Shown here in pieces: positions 1 to 11,758 of a stretch of 64,000 nt of DNA; position 1 is the stretch's first letter; each line of letters begins with the position of its first letter. The DNA lies in assembly GCA_019802505.1 (NCBI GenBank), contig JAFMOC010000002.1:6680501-6744500 (forward strand), given 5' to 3'. Source of the DNA: Corydoras sp. C115 (lineage: Eukaryota; Chordata; Actinopteri; Siluriformes; Callichthyidae). The notes under the pieces were generated by a model, which did not search any database, was not told where the DNA came from, and saw nothing but the letters and a program-made list of their open reading frames with translations. Made by a program: the position numbers and the translations under genes.

Positions 1-2104
1 TTAGAGATATATTCATTTGTTTTGTGCTCTTACTATGATTTTTGCATTGACCAGCATTGACTACCTTGTTAGTTTAAGGTCATTCACTCATTTATTGCTA
101 GTTTAAAAAGTGCAAGTGAAATTATTATGGGAATAGTGAACTTATGCTAAAAATATATGCAAAAATGAAAAAAAGGTACTCATTAGCATTACTAAACCTG
201 CACCTATGAGTTGTGAATGCTGTGTGAGCTTTTAATTCTAAATGCAATAAAACACAATTAGAAGTAAAATAGAATTGAATCTTAAAGTAATTTCTCATAA
301 AAGTGACATTAAAAATGTCTTCTAAAAGCATTTTGGTCACGGTTTTGGTCCTGTAAATAATCTTTCAGAAATTGATACCGTAATTATCTTTTTTTGGTAA
401 CACCATCAATAAATCATTAATCAGATATCATTCTTGGATGTTTCCCCAAAGCTGATTTAGTTTAATATGTTGAAATGTTGTGTCATGTGATGAGTCAAAA
501 GAATATTCTCAACCAGCAGAGACATGTTTACTACTGTATCACATCACCTTTGCTTTTAATATTTTTAATCAACCTTTAGAAAGATATCATTTGAAAGGTA
601 GAATTTCGGCTGTATACAAGAACTAAGGTGTTTGGTAGTTTATAATCAACTTCTTCTCTTTATAATGCACCAAGACAGAACTGCAGGAAATCCAGCCATG
701 CAAACACATTCTGTCTTCAAAGCCATACTTCTGTAACTTATGCAGAATGAGGCATGTCATTGTGCACCTAAAATAAACATAATGACACTGGAGCTTGATG
801 GCATTGTCTCTCAAAAATGTCAAAATAAGCCTCTACATAAATAGAACTTTCACATCTGTGTAGATTGGCCATTACAGTGGGCACAGGTGCATCGTCATGC
901 CATCACACATACTGGCATTTGCACCTTTTGCTTGTCACAGTCTGAATTGCTTATAAAAACCTAAAAAAATCTATTTCTCCCAAAACCAAGTGGAAACATC
1001 GGCTTATCTGTCCACAGAACTGTGATGTGTTTCCTGATAAAAGATTTTCATACAATTTTAAGAATAATTTGTTTTTATGAACACAAAATTCACAAAATTT
1101 CCAAAAAGTATTTGAGATGAGATGTTCAAGTAATGTGAAGAAATAGTGTTTATTGTAGAAATAATATATTAGAATATTTATTTTCTTTAGCTCCCTCTTT
1201 TTAAACTTTTTTTTCCCAAAGATACACCCGACTTATTCACTGCACTGTTGTGATGAATGTCGACTGGTGTTTTAATCTTACTGTAGTGCTAATTATGACT
1301 TAATTGTTTATCATGCTCACCACTAGTGAATGGTCTTCCAATTATGCTTGTAATGATGAGATATTTGGCATCCTCAAGAAACTACAGAAAACACAACTTT
1401 TGCAAAAGCTAATTTATCCGGTGTGTAATTGTTTGTTTGAGTTTCAGAATGGTCAGTATTATTTTACCATCACCATTTGTCTTTGTAGTTCATTGTACCA
1501 ATTTTGCACCTAATTGCAGGTTTTCATGGTAAAACTATGGTAAAACGTTTCTCTGCCTGGATCATTTTTCTCATGTTCTTTGGAGTAAGTGCTTGGCGCA
1601 CTGTGTTTTGTTTTGTAAGTTGTTTTTTTTTTTTTTTTGTTTTTTTGTTGTGTAATAATTTGAAGTAGCTCCTTTTTAATTAAAGTTATCCTTATTTGTC
1701 AATGGCCACATCACTTCCAGTATGTGACAACCACAGCAAAAGTGTTCTGCTAAAGCAGTCTCTGCATTCAGCCCCTTTTAGAGACACTTTATGCTTTTGC
1801 AAATACTTCATGCTTTTATTAAATTGAGGCTGTTGGCAAATCATCTTCAGAGAGCCCTTGTAGCCATCAAATTTTTCCTCTGTTTCTGCAATTTTAACGG
1901 TCTGTGTCTGCAATTTTCACCCTGCCCTCCATATATTTTGCATCGCTGTGGCAAGATCTATACATTTCCCTCTGACGAACATATGTCCTTATCCATCCCC
2001 TTCTAACAGAATCTATCCCTGGCCATTGAGGTTTTTGGTGAACTGCCATGCTATTTTGACAATTGCGGAACCAGACCATATAGACAGATAAAAATGTTAT
2101 TTTA
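1..2104. other. Intergenic, no gene seen
   Basis: AT-rich sequence 5' of hoxa2b. Short ORFs only, none with recognisable motifs. A stretch at about 985-1045 may be a Tc1-like remnant, too decayed to call. Confidence 0.6.
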
Positions 2105-2420
2105 TATATCTCTGTTGCTGGGTCTGTGCATACCCAGCAGTCCTAGCACCTGCCTGTGAATTTGAGTAAGCCAGCAATGCCTCCACTAATACCTTTACTC
2201 TGGAACCTACGCATTTCAATGTCTGCTCTCTGGAGGCTCACCAAATCTTTCCTGAGGCTGCACTGGAGCCCATATCTCTCAAAGCCACATCTGTGTCTGC
2301 CGGCAGGTGCCTCCCCAGAATGCTTAAGAAAGTGGTTAAGAAATCCTGGACTCAGACAGTTTCTGCTGACTGCTGTGTGCTGTGACATCTCTGCTGACGC
2401 ATGCAATTAACTAGCAGAAA
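2105..2420. repeat. Unclassified interspersed repeat, copy A
   Basis: Shares several collinear blocks with 4105-4470, for example CACCTGCCTGTGAATTT against GTGCCTGCCCATGAATTTT, and GAGGCTGCACTGGAGCCC against GAGGCTGCAATGGAGCCC. Open frames in both strands are not conserved between copies, so no gene is called. Confidence 0.45.
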
Positions 2421-2811
2421 GGAGAAACTTACTGTGTTTGTTACAATGCACATTGTACAATAACAATGTGGTCGGAAGTGAACGCACATTCAGTATTTGG
2501 GTAATTATTAGCTCTGACATCTAATTGGGCAGTATTGTTTATTTAACCACACCTTGCTCTACCTAGTCTCCAAAATTCAAATTTGAAAGTGTTAAAAGGC
2601 CATTTCTGAACACCAATTTCCATAAATTCCATAAAAAGTTTATTTGTAAGTGAAAAACATATAAGAGAGTTGACAATCTTTTGTACATCCTAGCAAATTA
2701 GCAAATTTACTGCAAAGCTAAACCGAGAAATTCTCAGAGAAAAAATAACCAACCCAAGAGTTACACATGGAACATCATGGGAACATACAAATCAGAGGCT
2801 ACTGAACCCCG

Positions 2812-2813
<2 letters not shown>

Positions 2814-2881
<68 letters not shown>
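2814..2881. repeat. (TA)n microsatellite
   Basis: About 34 uninterrupted TA units. Confidence 0.95.
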
Positions 2882-2887
<6 letters not shown>

Positions 2888-3008
2888 TGCTCCATTGTGT
2901 AATGCCTCTTGTTACAAGATAGATCAGATAGATATAGGAATTTGTGGATGTATTACTTTTTTTTTTTTTTTTGTTAGTTCCCTTTTCATTCTCTGTTCTC
3001 TATTGATC

Positions 3009-3199
3009 GGGGTGGATTTCCCAAAAGTGTCGTATCGCTAAGTACTTCGTAACTTCGTACTTAAGAACGTTCTTAAATTTACGAGGCTTTCCCGAATGCA
3101 TGCGTAGCTTAAGTCGTTCTTAAAATCGCTCGTAACTTACGAGTGCTCACACCCACTCGTAACTCGCTAAGAACGTTCGCTTTCGGGAAATCCACCTCA
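3009..3199. mobile_element. Short non-autonomous inverted-repeat DNA transposon (MITE)
   Basis: About 190 bp bounded by matching ends: GRGGTGGATTTCCCRAAAG at the left and its reverse complement at the right, with two mismatches. The inside is rich in short palindromes built on TAAGAACGTTC and CGTAAC/GTTACG. No ORF. No convincing target-site duplication was found, so the superfamily is not assigned. Confidence 0.65.
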
Positions 3200-4104
3200 G
3201 AACCATCACATAACAGGTATAATATGGGTGGTGCTTTATTGTCAGTTCTACAGTGACACTGATGAATTAAGGTTTTAGAACCACAAAGTCTATCTATATG
3301 GTAAATGAAGGAAATAGACAATGAAGCAAGAAAGCAATATTTTCATTTTTTAAATTTTTATAAAAATTTATAAAAATTTTTCTCACCTTCCCCTTTTGTG
3401 TTGGATCATAGTTTGCTTCTTTGTCGTCTCCTTTCATTCTAAAGTTCTACCCTGGCCGCAGTTGCATAACATGCTCCAATAAGTAGGTTCTTCACTAGTC
3501 ATCTTACTGTCACTCTCAATGCATCACGTACCTACACCTTAGTTGTATTCAATTTCTTCCACTCTTTCTGAGTTTTCAGAGTTTCCAGCTGGGGTATCTT
3601 CTAATTATTTGGAGATGAATAACTTTGCCCTACTTCCTCATCTGTCCTATGACTACTTTACTGATCTTGTTAAAGATGCTAATTCTTCTAGACTGAATTG
3701 TTGGCTCCTCACAGTAGCAGCATGCAAGCATTTGTGAGTCTTTTGCCAGTGGCATAATTTCAGGGGTGTTTTTCAATGTCCATAAATGATGCAATTTGAG
3801 ACAAAATACAATTTAGCCTAAACTTAATTTGCACATGTAACTTAATATGCAATAAAAAATGGAATGGAAAAACGACTGTAAGACTGCCTTTCTGACTGCC
3901 AAGGGGCCCTCTAAATATGTAGTTATGTCATTTGGGCTCACTATTGCTTCTGTTTTTTTTCAGGCTATCAGCAATGTGCAATGTGATTTCTGACATTAAA
4001 AGACTTCTAGACAGCTAAAAGGAATTTTTCACCACGATCTAAGATAATGTCCTGAAAGGATGACATATATAAATTCATATGGAAACTCATATGTTTGATA
4101 AACA

Positions 4105-4470
4105 TACTTGCTGGGACCAACAGCCTTACCTAGTGCCTGCCCATGAATTTTAGAAAGCCCTTTCCTAGTTAGATTCCTACTTCAATGGAGGCTTTGAGTT
4201 CTAACACAGATTCTATTTGGCCAGTCAGTAAACCTGAGACTGTTAAGAGCACATTAGGCATGTCTTTTAGTTGGTTTGGGCAAAGAGCTCCACTGGTGCC
4301 TCTGCACCAAAACCTGTGTGCACACCAGAAATTGTCTGCACATGAGAATATTTGCATGTTAAAGCCTGCCGAGGCTGCAATGGAGCCCGCTGGGTCTCTC
4401 CTGAGGCTGCACCAGATCACCCTGGCTGTCCCACATCTGCCAGGGCCAGACCAGACATGGGGTGGCATAA
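4105..4470. repeat. Unclassified interspersed repeat, copy B
   Basis: Diverged partner of 2105-2420. It has about 80 bp more between the shared blocks. Origin unknown. Confidence 0.45.
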
Positions 4471-5003
4471 GAGTCTGTATTATATTTGCACATATTGACA
4501 ATGTCTTGATTAATTCTCTGGATTTTCCCTCTCACTGTTATTATGGTTTCCCACTTCAAATTGGCCTGTGCCCTCCATATACAAACTTCATATGTTCTTG
4601 GGTTTATTGACTTTTATTCCAGGTTTATTACATCATTTAATCCCATTGATATTATGTCTGCACCTGTTCTGAAACATCCACAACCTGACAATCAGTTTTA
4701 ATGAAGGTTCATGTGTTGGAGCGTGTGAAGCTAAGGTCTTCTAAACGGCATTTGCATTCTGTTAACAACCAGACTTCTAAATAAAATCACCTGACTAATA
4801 CAACTATATTAATGAAAAATTGCTGGCTGTAGAATTTGTCTAAGAAAGCTGGTTCCACTGGCTAGTGCTAGTATTAATTTGCTTAATTCCTGATCTCACA
4901 CATGGTCTTGCATTTTTTGCATCATCATCAATGAAGATTTGTAGTTTTGCAATTAATTAGAACTTGTGTTCTAATATGGTAAAAAAAAAATAGTTCACCG
5001 AAT

Positions 5004-5312
5004 ATTCATTCATTATTCCTATATTAGGGTCACAGAGGTTCCCCATGTCCATCCAGTTGAGAAAGTTTCAGACGCTGGGCAGATACACTCTGGACAGGGC
5101 GCCAATCTATCACTCAGCACACTCACTCACACAGACACCCACATAAACACACACTATATGGGGCAATTTCGTGCATTCAATTTACCTTGAATCAATGTTT
5201 TTGCACTAAATGAGCATAAAAAAATACCCACGCGAGGAGAACACACGCAGGGAGAACATAGATTGGGATTCGAACCTAGATCCCCAGTGCTGAGAGCAAA
5301 TGTGTTAACTTA
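5004..5312 (-). mobile_element. V-SINE-like element, diverged
   Basis: Reverse-orientation copy: ATTCATTCATTAT tail, CACACTATATGGGGCAATTT core and a decayed tRNA-like head (GGGATTCGAACC). Many substitutions mark it as one of the oldest copies. Confidence 0.75.
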
Positions 5313-5366
5313 CCTCATAGAATATTTTTTTACTTTATGCAACATTTTACCAGACCTACAAAGAGA

Positions 5367-5430
5367 TTCATTGCTGGACACACATTCACTCACCCAGACA
5401 CATGCACACTATATAGGAGCAATTGAAGAT
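5367..5430 (-). mobile_element. V-SINE fragment
   Basis: Short fragment of the SINE core (ACACATTCACTCACCCAGAC, CACTATATAGGAGCAATT) between two fuller copies. Confidence 0.5.
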
Positions 5431-5532
5431 GTCATAAAAGTTCAAATGAAGAAGAAGTAATAATTTATATTTGTGTAATTTTTTTAATGATTTTTTATAT
5501 CGTTCTCATTTTTTTCATTAAAGTCTCTGAAG

Positions 5533-5872
5533 ATCCATCCATCCATTATCTTCCACTTCATCCTATATTAGTGGTTCCCCATGCCTATCCAGAGGAGAAA
5601 GTTTCGGGTGCTGGGCAGATACACCCAGGACAGGGCACCAATCTATCGCTGGGCACACACTCACTCACACAGACACACTCTATATGGGGCAATATCGAGA
5701 ACTCAATTGACTTGATCCATGTGTTTTTGGCTGTGGGAGGAAACCGGAGAACCCGGAGGAAACCCACGCAGACACAGGGAGAACATGGAAACTCCACCCA
5801 GATATGGATTCGAACCGGGAATCCCTAGCGCTGAGAGGCGAACGTGCTAACCACTAAGACACCGTGCCGCCC
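5533..5872 (-). mobile_element. V-SINE-like element, full length
   Basis: Starts with CCATCCATCCATTATC (3' tail complement) and ends at ACCGTGCCGCC (tRNA-like head complement). The central conserved block GGGAGGAAACCGGAGAACC is intact. Confidence 0.85.
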
Positions 5873-6959
5873 TTAGTCTCGGAAGATATAATATAAAATA
5901 GTAACATTTTTGAAGGCAGAATGTTCAGCTAAAAATGTTTAGTATCATACCTTTGATTTATTGTATTTGTTTGTTTTGTATCTTTAAAGTAAAAAATAAT
6001 GTTTAAACTTCCTTTAATGTAATTAACGTAATGGTTCAGTTCAAGATTTTGCCAGGGATCAGTAGGCCCTATTTAATTCATTCTTGGCTTTGAAGAGTAA
6101 TATTTCTTTTTGTATCAATTTCTTCTGCACATAAGTAGATTTTGCTGCGGTAAATGTTAAATGTGTGGGAGATATTGTAGGCATATTGATGATGATGTGA
6201 AATTGGTACATTTTTATGAAGTTTTTAAATATCAAAACTGCAGTTTAATGAAGACAACATTTACAATAGTTAATGTCTATTTAAATTATTGACTATGGAT
6301 AAGTAATTTAAGATATCTCCATGCAAGGTAAGAAACATTAGCAAATAATGAGTCATTAAAGTATCGAGCCACGTTGGATTTTATTTATAATCAGTCCTTG
6401 CCACCCATCACATGAACATCGTGACCTTGCGCTGCATGCTGCATGTTTATTTTATTGGAAAATAAGCTGCTAGTAGGCAGTTACACAGTGTGTGTAATGT
6501 TAAATAATAAATATATTAAAGTGTAAGCTACAATAACCTTTTGTTTAAACAATAGGTTAGGGGATTGTAAAAATCAACATACAGTTATTTTAACAAAGGC
6601 TTTTTGCTGAACATCAACTGCCACTAGGGGCTCTTTTAAGCCTTTCATAAAGGTGCTGCCATTGTCTCAATCCACTACTGTGCTCAGTTTATGAAGAAAT
6701 AGACTACACCGAATAATCACTGACCAATATTGTCGTCTATGGACTTAAATTCGCATAAATTCGACCCATGTTTTATATGATTTTAAGCGTTTCAAACGTT
6801 TAACAAAGTAGAGCATATATTCTTATTATGTTTTGTAAAATGAAAATCAATAGGCCCAAAGTGGTTTTGGTGTTATGTTTCTAAGCCAAACCTTAAAGCA
6901 TCTTACATTTAAAGCGTTCCAGCATTACATGAGACTTCCGCTGCCACTAGTTTTCAGAG

Positions 6960-7110
6960 ATCTTTCCTGACCTTACGACCTGCAATACATCAAACTCGAG
7001 GTCAGCCCGAGACAAGGAGGGCCATTTTGTTTTACTCTGGTGCAAGATGTTCAAGTGGTGCTGTAAGGATCAGCACCTGGTTTTAGTAGAGGTTCAGTGA
7101 CATGGTCACA
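6960..7110. promoter_or_regulatory. Cluster of nuclear-receptor half-sites 5' of hoxa2b
   Basis: TGACCTTACGACCT at 6968-6981 reads AGGTCG-TA-AGGTCA on the minus strand, a DR2 with one mismatch. AGGTCA follows at 6999-7004, GGTTCA at 7091-7096 and TGGTCA at 7103-7108 (spacing 6). The block is richer in GC than its surroundings and free of recognised repeats. It could be a retained Hox-cluster RARE; half-sites are common, so confidence is low. Confidence 0.3.
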
Positions 7111-7736
7111 GAGCCACGATCACGTTCTGATCATTTACACTGAACGATTTCATTACATGAGGGGAGTTAAAGCTATAATGCACGTTTGGTAATTATTTCA
7201 CTAACTATCTGTGTTATGTTTGGAAAAGGGCATCACACGTGCAAATCATTTTCCCAACAAAGCAACCTATATACATACATTAATTAATTAACTCACAACA
7301 AGCAAAGGTGTAAAATTCCGTCGTATCATTAAACTACAGAATTGACCATGTAATGCTAAATTTCATCAAAAAAAAAAAAAAAAACACTAATCTAAAACTT
7401 TACTAAAATATTTATTCTAATGTAACATATATCAAAATAAGCTATACATTTGGGTATTAAGGCAATAGGCAGTTAAACTTTAATGCACAAAGCATAATCT
7501 TAAAACAGAGCATTCAGTGCGGCGCTCGCGTTACCATTTAAAAACAATCCGGCACCGACTAAGTTACTATTTTACAGTAGCTATTTTAATGCATGCAATG
7601 CGCAAATTGATTATTATACGCGTCACAGTCTTTATTAAATAACAGAATCTTTATTAAATAACCGTTGTTGATTAAAAACTGTATTTTCTAAACAGTTACT
7701 TATACAAGAATTACACGAATCACGAAAGAAAAATGT

Positions 7737-7738
<2 letters not shown>

Positions 7739-7798
<60 letters not shown>
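7739..7798. repeat. (GT)n microsatellite
   Basis: About 30 uninterrupted GT units; shadow ORFs on both strands arise from it. Confidence 0.95.
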
Positions 7799-7799
<1 letters not shown>

Positions 7800-8221
7800 C
7801 AGAGGGTGATCCATCAAGCACTACTGTCGAGTCCTGCCTCTGCACACACCATAAACAGCCAATATACGCCTCAGTCGTGCTCATTTACACAGCATCCACG
7901 CTGAGTAGGAAACAAAACAAAAAAAGGATTACTGAAGTGTTTACAATTCCAAAAAAGAGCTGCAAGCAAAAGTGAATATCAATATGCCTACGTAAGATTT
8001 CTTTAAGGGCCACTAATTCGTAATAAAGAGCAAGAACATTTGAACTATTTGGGGCATTTTTTTATTTAAATATGTATCTATTACATTTAGGCAATATTAA
8101 ATTGTAACAGATCGGGCTCTAGAGCAGAAACTGGGTTGAAATGTAGAGATGCAATAATAAACCACCTGGCACGAACAATTATTAAAACAACAATATTGAA
8201 ACAGCAACAATAACAACTACG

Positions 8222-8286
<65 letters not shown>
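8222..8286. repeat. (AAT)n microsatellite
   Basis: About 21 ATA/AAT units, followed to 8355 by degenerate TTGTTATTATG-type repeats. Confidence 0.93.
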
Positions 8287-9873
8287 TGTTATTATTGTTT
8301 TTGTTGTTGTTATTATGATTATGGTTATGGTTATGATTATTGTTGTTGCTATTATTATAATACAAAGAAGATTTTACCATCTGGAATTATTTTTTGTGTA
8401 CGTACTGATTGTTATGACAGTCAGCAATCACTGCTAGGTTATATCTAACAGACGGTAAGCGAAACTGTCTAACAGCCAATGTCAAAGACGATGGAGATCT
8501 CTAACATGGAAAAGGGCACAAATAGCTAAACAAATTATAATCACGTAAATTTATATTCAGTGCTTTTTTCCTAACCAAATGGATTAAATCAACCAGGGAA
8601 ACACCTCCTGTCTATCTTAAACACGTATCGGATATTTCATAAAATATGTTCTCGTACATAGGCCTATCTAAAATGGACGTAATTAAAATGACATTTTTCA
8701 AATTCGATTACTTGTCTGTCCATTTTGTGGTTTGGCTTTTAAATACCAAAGTTATTCATATAAATAATGTTTGAGGTAATTTATTTATTTCCGTTTTATT
8801 TTCTCTTTTGAAATACTATAGAATAAACGAAATCAAATAAGCCACGTTGAAGTCTAGTGAGGTAAAATTGTATTTATAGTACACGTCTGTGAGTTCTAGG
8901 AGACAAGTTTAAATAGATAAAGAATACAATTACAGAATTGAAATATATTTTATTTTATAAATATTCTCTATTTATATTGGTTAAATCGAAAACAAACGAT
9001 TGATTTAGCAACATAATTATATAAAGAATACAACGTCAACGTTTAACACTGAATACGTGTTAGTATGTATTATTAAATTAATATAAATTGCATAAAATCT
9101 AAGTGCAATACAATGTAGTTTTCAAATTGGTTGTTTGAAGCATTTCTGCTTTTAGCATCGTGAGAAAGTATAAAGCGTAGCCTTTGGGTAGAAAATGTGT
9201 AGGAAGCAGTGGGATTGAAGAAGAATGCCAACACCCACTCCATATCCTTACAATACATTCCGTGTTACTGCAGTATCATTCGGTGTTTTTTCGCAGTGTT
9301 TGGTAAATCGTATCCATTTTAATCCTTTTCTTCATAGTACCTGATTTCCACTCGTGAAAAAAAAATGCGTTGGAAACAAATATCACGTCCACACAGGAGC
9401 GACTTCCATCTCAGGTACATCCAGGCTAAAATGACTGCTAAGGTCAATGTTTGTCGGATAAGATATTTAGCAAACGAATTTATAACGGAAACAAACTCAA
9501 CACAGTAAGCGCTATGCTTTTCCCTGCTTCCTGAGCACATATGATCTAAGAGTGGGTTAGATTGTTTAAATGTGTTTCTTAGGGCACTAAGCTGTCAGAC
9601 CTTTTGGCGAACAAGATTGATAGCGCGCAGGCTTCCAGGGCTCTTTGTTTGGAATATAAGCAATAAAGTGCTAGTGGGCCACTAGGCTGAACACATGCTG
9701 AATGGATATATATATACACAAAAATATATATATTATAGATATATATTATAGATATAAATAGATATATATATATATATAGATATATATAACACAAAAATAC
9801 AGATCTATTGATTCGTTTATACACATAAACAGATAAACAGACACAAAAAAACACAAACACATGCACATACATA

Positions 9874-10171
9874 CATTCATTCATTCATTATCTCCCGCTT
9901 TATCCTCTATTAGGGTCGCGGTGGGGTTCCCCATGCCCATCCAGGGGAGAACATCTCGGGCGCTGGGCAGAAAGACCCAGGACAGGGCGCCAATCCATCG
10001 CTGGGCACACACTCACTCACACAGACACACTCTATATGGGACAATTTTGAGAATTCAATGGACTTGATCCATGTTTTTGGACTGTGGGAGGAAACCGGAG
10101 AACCCGGAGGAAACCCACGCGGACACGGGGAGAACATGGAAACTCCACCCAGATGGGGATTCGAACCGGGA
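9874..10171 (-). mobile_element. V-SINE-like element, head truncated
   Basis: Full 3' tail (CATTCATTCATTATCTCCCGC) and body, but it stops at GATTCGAACCGGG, keeping the B-box and losing the A-box. It forms an inverted pair with the copy at 10219. Confidence 0.85.
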
Positions 10172-10218
10172 AAATTTAATGTTATTTCAACAAATACATA
10201 GTACCAATATATGCTATA

Positions 10219-10562
10219 GGGCGGCACGGTGGCTTAGTGGTTAGCACGTTCGCCTCTCAGCGCTAGGGATTCCCGGTTCTAATCCCCATCTGGGTGGAGT
10301 TTCCATGTTCTCCCCGTGTCTGCGTGGGTTTTCTCCGGGTTCTCCGGTTTCCTCCCACAGTCCAAAAACATGGATCAATTCTCAAAATTGCCTCATATAG
10401 AGTCTGTCTGTGTGAGTGAGTGTGTGCCCAGCGATGGATTGGCGCCCTGTTCTGGGTCTATCTGCCCAGCGCCCGAGACGTTCGCCCCTGGATGGGCATG
10501 GGGAACCCCCACGCGACCCTAGTGGAGGATAAAGCGGGAGATAATGAATGAATGAATGAATG
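10219..10562 (+). mobile_element. V-SINE element with perfect target-site duplication
   Basis: tRNA-derived head (A-box-like TGGCTTAGTGG, B-box-like GGTTCTAATCC), central V domain (TTTCCTCCCACAGTCCAAA) and L2-like tail of ATGAATGAATGAA. Flanked by 13-bp duplications AATATATGCTATA at 10206-10218 and 10563-10575, which fix the exact boundaries. Confidence 0.93.
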
Positions 10563-10974
10563 AATATATGCTATAACCATAGTGTTGGTACCACTGTAAA
10601 CGTGAGGGTGACACCATCGTGCATCGTGACCTGCGGGGTTGAAATTTTACGGGCTCGTTACGTGATCACGCCTTTGAGATTGCGCGTTCGGGTTTTTCTA
10701 CGCATGCGTATAAGCGTTCGTGAGCGCGCGCCGCTAGACCAAACTTGTGGTAAAACTCAGGCGCAAGATTAATGAGTTTCTTTTGAACGTGACGGCTGGT
10801 GGATCGAATGTGGTGAGTTTGTTTATGGTGTTGCCCATAATCCTATTGCAGTTAGAAACAACTCTTATTTCGAAAAGAGTGCGACACACTTTCTTTCTTT
10901 TTTTTTTTAGAAACAGCATACCAGTTTTAGAAAGAACTTTACATTAGAAACATCTTGACAAAACTGTCATAAAA

Positions 10975-11295
10975 TACGCATAAAAACTTGCTCGTCTCGT
11001 GGAGTGAGGCGTTCCTTTTGGACTTTTCCTGATCAATCACGGAGACAGTGGGTTCTTTTGATTAAACCCCAAATTGTCATTGGACAGAGGTAATCATGTG
11101 ACAAGCAATACGGTCCAATTTCAGCCTTGTCTGCTCGAAAGCAGTTTAATGGTATCGTGGTCCCCATACGACCGTAATCAGCAAAATAGTGTAGTTGTTT
11201 TTATTTTTATTTTTTTTATATTGGAGACGATATTTTATTGCTTTTCCCTGGGTCACAAATCTGTAAACGGTGGATTCTTTTAGGACTCTGAGGAG
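10975..11295 (+). promoter_or_regulatory. hoxa2b proximal promoter and 5' UTR region
   Basis: Immediate upstream region, unique sequence between the last SINE and the start codon. It contains a TGATCAATCA motif at 11030-11039 that fits the HOX/PBX pattern TGATNNAT, and an inverted CCAAT box (ATTGG at 11079-11083). No clear TATA box was seen. The transcription start was not located. Confidence 0.4.
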
Positions 11296-11653
11296 ATGAA
11301 TTACGAATTCGAGCGAGAGACGGGCTTTATCAATAGTCAGCCGTCGCTCGCTGAGTGCCTGACATCTTTTCCCCCTGTCGCTGATGCATTTCAAAGTTCA
11401 TCAATCAAGAGCTCGACGCTTTCACGGTCGACACTGATTCCTCCTCCTTTCGAGCAGACCATTCCCAGGCTGAATCCGGGCAGCCATCCTCGCCACAGCC
11501 GCCCCAAGCAGAATCCGAACGGCGTGTGTCCACTGCCGGCCGCCTCTTTACCCCCGGAATACCCATGGATGAAGGAGAAAAAAGCATCCAAGAAAAACCA
11601 GACTTCTGCTGCAACCACCACTGAGCCTACGCCACTTTACTTTTCGCCACAAG
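11296..11653 (+). CDS. hoxa2b: hoxa2b exon 1
   Basis: Encodes residues 1-119 plus the first base of codon 120, including the YPWM hexapeptide. The donor is AAG|GTATGT. It is followed within 40 bp by a long TA microsatellite. Confidence 0.95.
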
Positions 11654-11683
11654 GTATGTCAAATTATATAATTAAAATAAAAA

Positions 11684-11758
<75 letters not shown>

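Larger units (their letters stand above)
5880..9870. other. Intergenic DNA upstream of hoxa2b, no coding exon
   Basis: Mostly unique sequence apart from the GT and AAT tracts. It holds the half-site cluster at 6960-7110, a duplicated TCTTTATTAAATAAC at about 7629-7662, and TGATTG close to TGACAG at 8406-8420. No Hox3 homeobox or YPWM-type motif is found, so hoxa3b is absent from this interval. Confidence 0.6.

Noticed and set aside
2143..2410. Overlapping open frames on both strands, 84-87 codons
   Set aside because: Within a repeat with a diverged second copy that does not keep the frames; no motif recognised.
6615..6640. CCACTAGGGGCTC, considered as a CTCF site
   Set aside because: One G short of the AGGGGGC core, so it misses the consensus at several positions.
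8087..8380. Open frame rich in Y and N
   Set aside because: Translation of the AAT microsatellite and its degenerate flank.
10219..10290. tRNA gene-like A-box and B-box sequence
   Set aside because: It is the head of a V-SINE, repeated many times in the window and lacking a full cloverleaf.
1..11290. Search for hoxa3 exons and for mir-10/mir-196 mature sequences
   Set aside because: No Hox3-like homeobox, no TACCCTGTAG and no TAGGTAGTTT sequence was seen.
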